From NCBI GenBank assembly GCA_031761405.1, contig JASEVX010000082.1, forward strand, positions 498,501 through 562,500: DNA of 64,000 bases, given 5' to 3'. The DNA comes from Serripes groenlandicus (Eukaryota; Mollusca; Bivalvia; Cardiida; Cardiidae). How positions within the stretch are numbered: the stretch's first letter is position 1; each line of letters starts with the position of its first letter. Positions 58,346-64,000 of the stretch are shown one piece after another. A model generated the notes under the pieces. The model saw only the letters and a program-made list of their open reading frames with translations, was not told the DNA's origin and did not search any database. A program made the translations under genes and the position numbers.

Positions 58346-58800
58346 GATGAAAACCGTTTGACTTAGAGACCAGACAACATGTGTTCCCATAGAACAGCCA
58401 GTATACAAAGGGAGAGGTCATGTGCTACTTAAAAGTGAATATACTCCTTTTTAGCAACACGGCCTAGTTGTGTAAACCCTGTCCCTACTATAACTTTGCG
58501 CGTAAGTTCAAATGATAAAATATCTCCCTTTTAATCACTTTCACAACATCACCTATACATGCACGTAACATGTACACAAGCTTTTAAGTCATACACATGT
58601 ATTTGCTAGATCAACCTAGCTGCGGACTCATTGGGTCATGCGTTGGGTGATGTGCTACCGTGATGGTAAATCTGAGAGAGAGTAAAAAGGCAACCTCTAA
58701 CTATTTCATAAACGAGTCGGAAAGTGAAGAAAATCAGCAATCTCCAACACAGATTATCATACATTTAACATTTTGGGAAACGCGGATTCTGGAAAAAGGA
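58346..58800. other. intergenic, nothing recognised
   Basis: A plus-strand frame (58660-58917) runs into the dispersed repeat and is not supported as a gene. Confidence 0.4.
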
Positions 58801-58804
58801 CAAT

Positions 58805-59868
58805 TTGCTGTTTTTAGCAAGGGGCTCATTTTGAGACTGGAATCTAGACTAGTGATTTACAATATCGGGATTGAATTACTTCACATCTGTCTTTCTATAT
58901 CAGTTCTCCGTTTCTGAACACCATCTCGGGTTCAGACAGATGTCTTGGTAGTTGCAAATCGTATATAATGCCAATGGGAGGTGATGATCAGGGAATACTT
59001 TTTAAAAATGAATGGACTGTTTCCAGCTAATATACATGTCGGTCCTTTCGTACCGTCAAAGAGTTCCTGTCTATAAATCAAAATGCGGTATCTTGTTGGC
59101 ATATTAAGCCGGAAATGGATTTGATTCGACATCACTTACTCAAAAGAAAGAACTCGAAAGAAATTTTATGTTAAAATATATGATATTACATGATTAAAAA
59201 ATAAGATATATTTCTACGCTTTCAACATACTTGGTCGCGAGTAAAGTTCATGGGTGATTCCTAAATATTGTAAATCGAGTGGGGTTAAGGCAGCTTTTCG
59301 ATTCCGCCTCAAAAACAAATTCAGATAATCGAGTCCCAATGATAACATATATACTCAAAAAATCAAAATGATTGAAATGATGATAAAATAAATAGTTGAC
59401 AAAATATAAAATATACAGTAAATGTGTAATCCCTTCGAATAACGTCAATCAGGAATCTAAGTACTAGAGTATTTCATTCTGGATTCCTGCGTAAATACAT
59501 CAGATTCTCAACAGAAATTAACCATAAAAATTCCAGAAGACGGGAATAAGATAATCAATTCTCAGTGATAAAATATGCTCCAAAAGTGAATCAAATTATT
59601 AGATGATAGTTGTTTTTTATAAAGATAAAAGGCTTCAATTATAAATAATTCGCTAGCTTGTTTATCGATTTTTAATGATATCATGAATAAACTCCTTACA
59701 ATGAAATAGTACGGTTACCGTAACGGTAAGCATATTCGGTTATCACGCGGGAGACCCGGGTTCGATTCCCAGTCTGAGCAGATATTTTTTTAAATAAAAA
59801 TATATCATAATTATCTTTTTAATTTTTGTCTTCTAAATTGCTTATATCAGTGGTGCAATTGTCATTTG
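58805..59868 (+). mobile_element. ~1.05-kb dispersed repeat, copy 2
   Basis: Reverse-complement partner of 30714-31735; the matching blocks are listed there. The two copies lie 27 kb apart in opposite orientation. This copy keeps a better tRNA-like B box. Reading frames in it (58932-59135, 59248-59448) are not conserved in copy 1. Confidence 0.8.
59712..59782 (+). repeat. tRNA-Asp-like segment inside the dispersed repeat
   Basis: 'ggttaccgtaacggtaagca', 'ttatcacgcgggagacc', then B box GGTTCGATTCC at 59759-59769. It resembles the 3' half of tRNA-Asp (TCACGCGGGAGACC-GGGTTCGATTCCC). The acceptor stem does not close, so it is not a working tRNA gene. Confidence 0.65.
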
Positions 59869-59989
59869 ATACCGCTGCAGCAAACTACTTCAAAATGCTG
59901 GGATTTAAAATGAATTCAAAAGCAATGCATTTAAACTTTTCACCTATGCGTTGTGAAACACTTTAAGAAATTGATTAATTTGTTTGTGT

Positions 59990-60040
59990 GATGTTTTACG
60001 TCGCCTTTAACACTATTTCAGTTATATCACGCTGAAGAAA
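59990..60040 (-). repeat. SINE 3' tail fragment, minus strand
   Basis: The reverse complement reads 'gcgtgatataactgaaatag' then 'tgttaaaggcgacgtaaaac', the tail of the SINE at 9283. The rest of the SINE is missing. Confidence 0.7.
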
Positions 60041-61180
60041 ATGTATATTACACAGTATTGTATTTCTGCTTTGAAAGTAAAAGTGGACTCTCAATATATT
60101 TATCATTGATAGGCAATTGTGATTTTGATAGTTGCATTAAAAAAAACCCGGCTAAAATCCATTGTAAACCAGGAGGTGTGCTTAGCAGAAACTATCCTGA
60201 TAGCAGATGCGCCTATGTATGTAAAGTTTTAGTATACCGATAGACCACCATACTGTGTGTATTTTGCGTTCAACTCCTTTATCATTCAATATATGGACAT
60301 AACAAAGTGCTATTCAAATGATGCCCAATCAAAGATACAATAAAATGTCGTGGCTCGTTAAGTAATTACAGCGGCTCTTGTTACACTGTTTACTCACGAA
60401 GAATGTAATAAGGGATCGGATTTTAAACCAAATATTTCATGCACCATGAAACAACAGATCCCCCATTAAGCTGGTATTTATACTGTTTAATTTCGAATTG
60501 TGTAATTGTAAAAGACTAATTAACAAAAGTATAAAATAAATATAAACATTTTTGAAGCGTTTCAGGGAAACCAACAGTATGCCATTTGCAACCACTCTAA
60601 ATTAAGATTACAATATATTTACAAGCGATCTGATCTGCATCTGCACAGTTCGCGAATAACGCCCAGAAAGATTGTACTTCTGAACAGTCATGTGAACGTG
60701 GATAAGATATCATTGGTGCGCAGGAAGATCCTAATCTTCATTTGTATGGTTTATGTTATCACAATCATAACATATTAAATGTCAGAGTATTTCATGTGGC
60801 ACACATATTACTGAACAAAAAAAGAGCTGGCTGTAAGCTTTAAAAATTCCAATGAAAAACAATAGCCATTTATCATTTAACATTTCATTTATAAGTGGAA
60901 ACCCCTTTGTAGAAGAATGCGGCACAGTTTTATACACCCTATCAATGCTTTCACTTTGCAAACAAGGTGTAATTCTCAAACATCTCCAGTTCAGACAATT
61001 TCACTTCGTCACATATACATGTACATGCATATAGCCTGTAAAATCACGTTCACTAGTTCAAAGCAATCATAAAGAGAAACATAAGCCAGTTTTTCGTAAG
61101 GTCATCACGTATTTTTATTGATGTTTAAACCAGAGATAAAGGTAGGTTGAGCATTGAATTCAACGCGAGGGTCATGATGG
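60041..61180. other. intergenic, nothing recognised
   Basis: A short cysteine-bearing frame (60058-60243) follows the SINE tail but has no supporting structure. Confidence 0.4.
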
Positions 61181-61184
61181 CCCT

Positions 61185-61760
61185 GGATCGTTCACCTGAG
61201 TTATGCAAATTGATTTGTCATGCCAACCTCAGAGTCAACTACAGTAACCGATGTTGTGGTCAGGTAAGCTAAAATAAGAGGGTCAAACTGACCAATATAG
61301 CTCCACTGTCGACTGGCGAAAGAACCAAACCCTTTCTTGTCTGTCTTTTGTCAAGTTAATATGACTTGAGTTAGCTGATACTGATATTGTTTATACCGGT
61401 TTGTAATTCAAAATCAGACTTTTACCTTTTGAGGAGCCCCAATCTCTGATGGTCATGTTTTTTGACCAATCAATATGGCGTAAAATGATTTGGTAGAGGG
61501 TCACACAAGGAACATGTCTAAACAATTATTTGGAAATCGATCAAATTTTGTCGGAGGAGTAGATTGTAAAAGTGTTCACCATGTAAAGCAAAACAGCCCC
61601 CACGCCCCCAGTCGGCCATGTTTTCTGACCAATCAACATGGTCAAAAATAGTTTTCACTATGACCATATAATGCAAAACAGCCCTGCCTTTTTTTACCAA
61701 TAAACATGGCTTGACGGAATCTGCCAGAGGGTCAAACAATCATTTCTGCACACTTATATG
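61185..61760. repeat. diverged repeats with 'gaccaatcaatatgg'
   Basis: About three units share 'ggtcatgttttttgaccaat' or 'ggccatgttttctgaccaat', then 'caacatgg', 'ccagagggtcaaacaa' and 'gcaaaacagcccc'. Starts lie near 61310, 61450 and 61610. Non-coding. Confidence 0.6.
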
Positions 61761-62105
61761 ACAAAAATCTGCCAACCGCTTTGGAATGAGAAGGGGGTAC
61801 TATTTATATGTCAGCCTAGATGCTTAACCTCAATTACCTTTGCGCATCAATCATACTTTAAAAAAACGCCAGTGAAGCGTGTGGAATATCTTGCAGGAGG
61901 GGTCATGATAATTTGTGTTATCAAAGGAAATAAAACGTGATTTTGTTATCCTTGAATTAAGATAAAGTATATGTTACTAGCGGTTACACAACGTCATCAC
62001 ATGAGCGGCAAACATTCATTTTAATGGAAGCAAAGGGTACTTTATTTTTCCAGCGAATCTTTGTCGGCGTATAAACACAGATCGGGGAGCGATACATACA
62101 TCAAG
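61761..62105. other. intergenic, nothing recognised
   Basis: No supportable feature before the array begins. Confidence 0.4.
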
Positions 62106-62109
62106 TCTA

Positions 62110-64000
62110 TCAGCACGGTTATGGATGCGAATTAATGAAGCTACCTCACAGTATCAACACAGTGTGGTATGAGATTTATTGGAGTGTGGTCAAGGTATCA
62201 ATACAGCTTGAGGTATGACTTAAAGGAGCTAGGTCACGGTATCAGTACAGTTAGGGGTATGACTTAATTGAGATAGTTCACAGTATCAGTACAGTTTGGA
62301 GTGTGATTTAATGGAGATAGGTCACGGTATCAGTATAATTTGGGGGACGATTAAATGGAGCTAGGTCACTTTATCAGTACAGTTTGATGTGTGCTTTAAT
62401 GGGGTTAGGTGACAGTATCAGTACAGTTTGGGGTTTGATTTAATTGAGCAAGGTCACGGTATTAGTACAGTTTGGGGTGTGATTTAATGGGTCCAGCTCA
62501 CAGTATCAGTACAGTTTCGGTGTGATTTGTTTAAGCTATGGCACTGTATCAGTACAGTTTAACATGCAACTTAACGGAGCTAGGTCACCGTATCAGTACA
62601 GTTTTGGGTGTGACGAAATTGAGATAGGTCAAGGTATCAGTAAAGTTTGGGGTGCTATTTAATCGAGCTAGGTCAAGGTATCAGTACAGTTTGGGTGTGA
62701 TGTAAGGGGGCTAGGTCACGGTAACAGTCGAGTTCGTTGTGCGACTTAATTGAGCTAGGTCACGGTATCAGTACAGTTTGGGGTGTGACTTCATTGAGCA
62801 AGGTCACGGTATCAGTACATTTGAGGATATGACTTAATTGAGCTAGGTCACGGTATCAGTACAGGCTGGGGTGTGACGTAATGGAACTAGGTCACGGTAT
62901 CAGTACAGTTTGGGGTCTGACTTAAAGGAGCTGGTCACGGTATCAGAACAGTTTTGCATGTGACTTAATAGGGCTAGGTCAAGGTATCAGTACAGTTTGG
63001 GGTGTTACTTAATGGATCTAGGTCACGGTATCAGTACAGTTTGGGGTGTAAGTTATATGGGCCAGGTCACGGTATCAGTACAGTTTTTGTTGTGACTTAA
63101 TGGAGCTAGGTCACGATATAAGCACACTTAGGAGTGCGATTTAATAGGGCCAGGTCACGGTATCGATACAGCTATGAGTGCCATTTAATTGGGCTAGGTC
63201 ACGGTATCAGTACAGTTAGGTGTGCAATTTAATGGGATCAGGTGACGGTATCAGTACAGTTTGGGGTGAGATTTACTAGGGCCAGGTCACGGTATCAGTA
63301 GAGCTAGGGTTGCGATTTAATAGGGCTAGGTCACGGTATCAGTACAGTTTGGTGTGCGATTTCATATGTCACGGTATCAGTAGAGTTTGTTGTGTGACTT
63401 TGTTGAGCTAGGTCACGGTATCAGTATAGTTTGGGGTGTGATTTAAATGAGCTAGGTCACGGTATCAGTAGAAATTGGTGTGTGACTTATTTGAGATACG
63501 TCACGGTATCAGTACAGTTTGGAGTGTGATTTAATGGGGCCTGTTCACGGTATCAGTTCAGTTTGGAGTGTGATTTAATGGGGCCTGGTCACGGTATCAA
63601 TACAGTTTGGGTTGTGATTTAATGGGGCCTGGTCACGGTATCAGTACAGTTTGGGTTGTGATTTATTAGGGCTTGGTCACGGTATCAATACAGTTCGGGT
63701 TGTGATTTAATGGGTCCTGGTCACGGTATAAATACAGTTTGGGTTGTGATTGAATGGGGCCTAGTCACGGTATCAATACAGTTTGGGTTGTGATTTAATG
63801 GGGCCAGGTCACGGTATAAATACAGTTTGGGTTGTGATTTAATGGGGCCAGGTCACGGTATCAGTACAGTTTGGGTGTGATTTAATGGGGCTAGGTCATG
63901 GTATCAGTTCATTTTGAGTGTGATTTAATGGGGCCATCTCACGGTATCAATACAGTTTAGGGTTTGACTTAATGGAGCTAGGTCACGGTATCAGTACCGT
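62110..64000. repeat. 44-bp minisatellite, running off the window end
   Basis: Consensus 'ggtcacggtatcagtacagt', 'ttggggtgtgatttaatgg', 'agcta'; about 42 units here. The first units (62110-62250) are the most diverged, and the later ones group into sub-types ('ttgggttgtgatttaatggg' then 'gcc' from 63500 on). The array has no closing boundary inside the window. Confidence 0.95.

Noticed and set aside
59712..59782. Functional tRNA-Asp gene
   Set aside because: The acceptor stem does not pair, the anticodon loop differs from the other copy, and it lies inside a dispersed repeat.
60058..60243. 61-codon cysteine-bearing plus-strand frame, possibly a secreted peptide exon
   Set aside because: The apparent upstream 'tttcag' acceptor belongs to a reversed SINE tail (59990-60040). 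No signal peptide or donor site supports it.

Overview
This is a eukaryotic, AT-rich, gene-poor stretch that looks like metazoan intergenic or repeat DNA. It is most likely from a bivalve mollusc. That inference rests on tRNA-headed SINEs with a 'gatataactgaaat…gcggcgtaaaac' tail, 'gggccataactc' and 'ggatcagcctaagcatgcc' type dispersed repeats, MITE families, and minisatellites carried inside mobile elements. Nothing bacterial or viral stands out. Almost all long open frames are retrotransposon remnants or repeat translations. Only one region (11.9-13.3 kb, + strand) looks like a host protein-coding gene: three exons of a cysteine-rich, single-pass membrane protein with an apparent one-base frameshift.

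Layout. From 0 to 11 kb there are eroded LINE pieces: an RT fragment at 3.3-4.1 kb and an endonuclease fragment plus 3' tail at 6.75-8.1 kb, both minus strand. This part also holds a tRNA-derived SINE and the first copies of a TTAA-flanked piggyBac-like MITE family that recurs through the window (about 20 whole or partial copies). From 11.9 to 20.6 kb come the host gene, a CATACG-rich foldback MITE (13966-14705), SINEs, and two further MITE families. From 22.1 to 26.2 kb is a CAA-rich composite tandem repeat that flips orientation at a perfect 18-bp hairpin. From 29.8 to 32.9 kb are a CT/ACTCTC microsatellite, one arm of a dispersed ~1.05-kb inverted repeat with a tRNA-Asp-like segment, and a 1.1-kb TIR element with two facing TATA boxes and two tiny antisense reading frames.

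From 34.4 to 44.0 kb is one LINE split by a 7,030-bp TIR element (36097-43126) flanked by TTAA. Removing the insert and one TTAA restores the LINE reading frame exactly. From 46.9 to 52.1 kb is a 5.17-kb element with TIRs and a 9-bp target duplication (one mismatch), made almost wholly of ~53-bp minisatellite units. At 53.2-53.9 kb is a miniature LTR retrotransposon array (three 165-bp LTRs, two 105-bp internal segments) with a tRNA-Leu primer site, polypurine tract and 4-bp target duplication, and no coding capacity. From 55 to 64 kb are four unrelated tandem arrays (27, 54, ~159 and 44 bp), the second arm of the inverted ~1.05-kb repeat, and a 44-bp array that runs off the window end.

The elements do not form a pathway. 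The window records nested transposition and minisatellite expansion. All calls come from reading the sequence; family names are inferences wherever no database comparison was possible.
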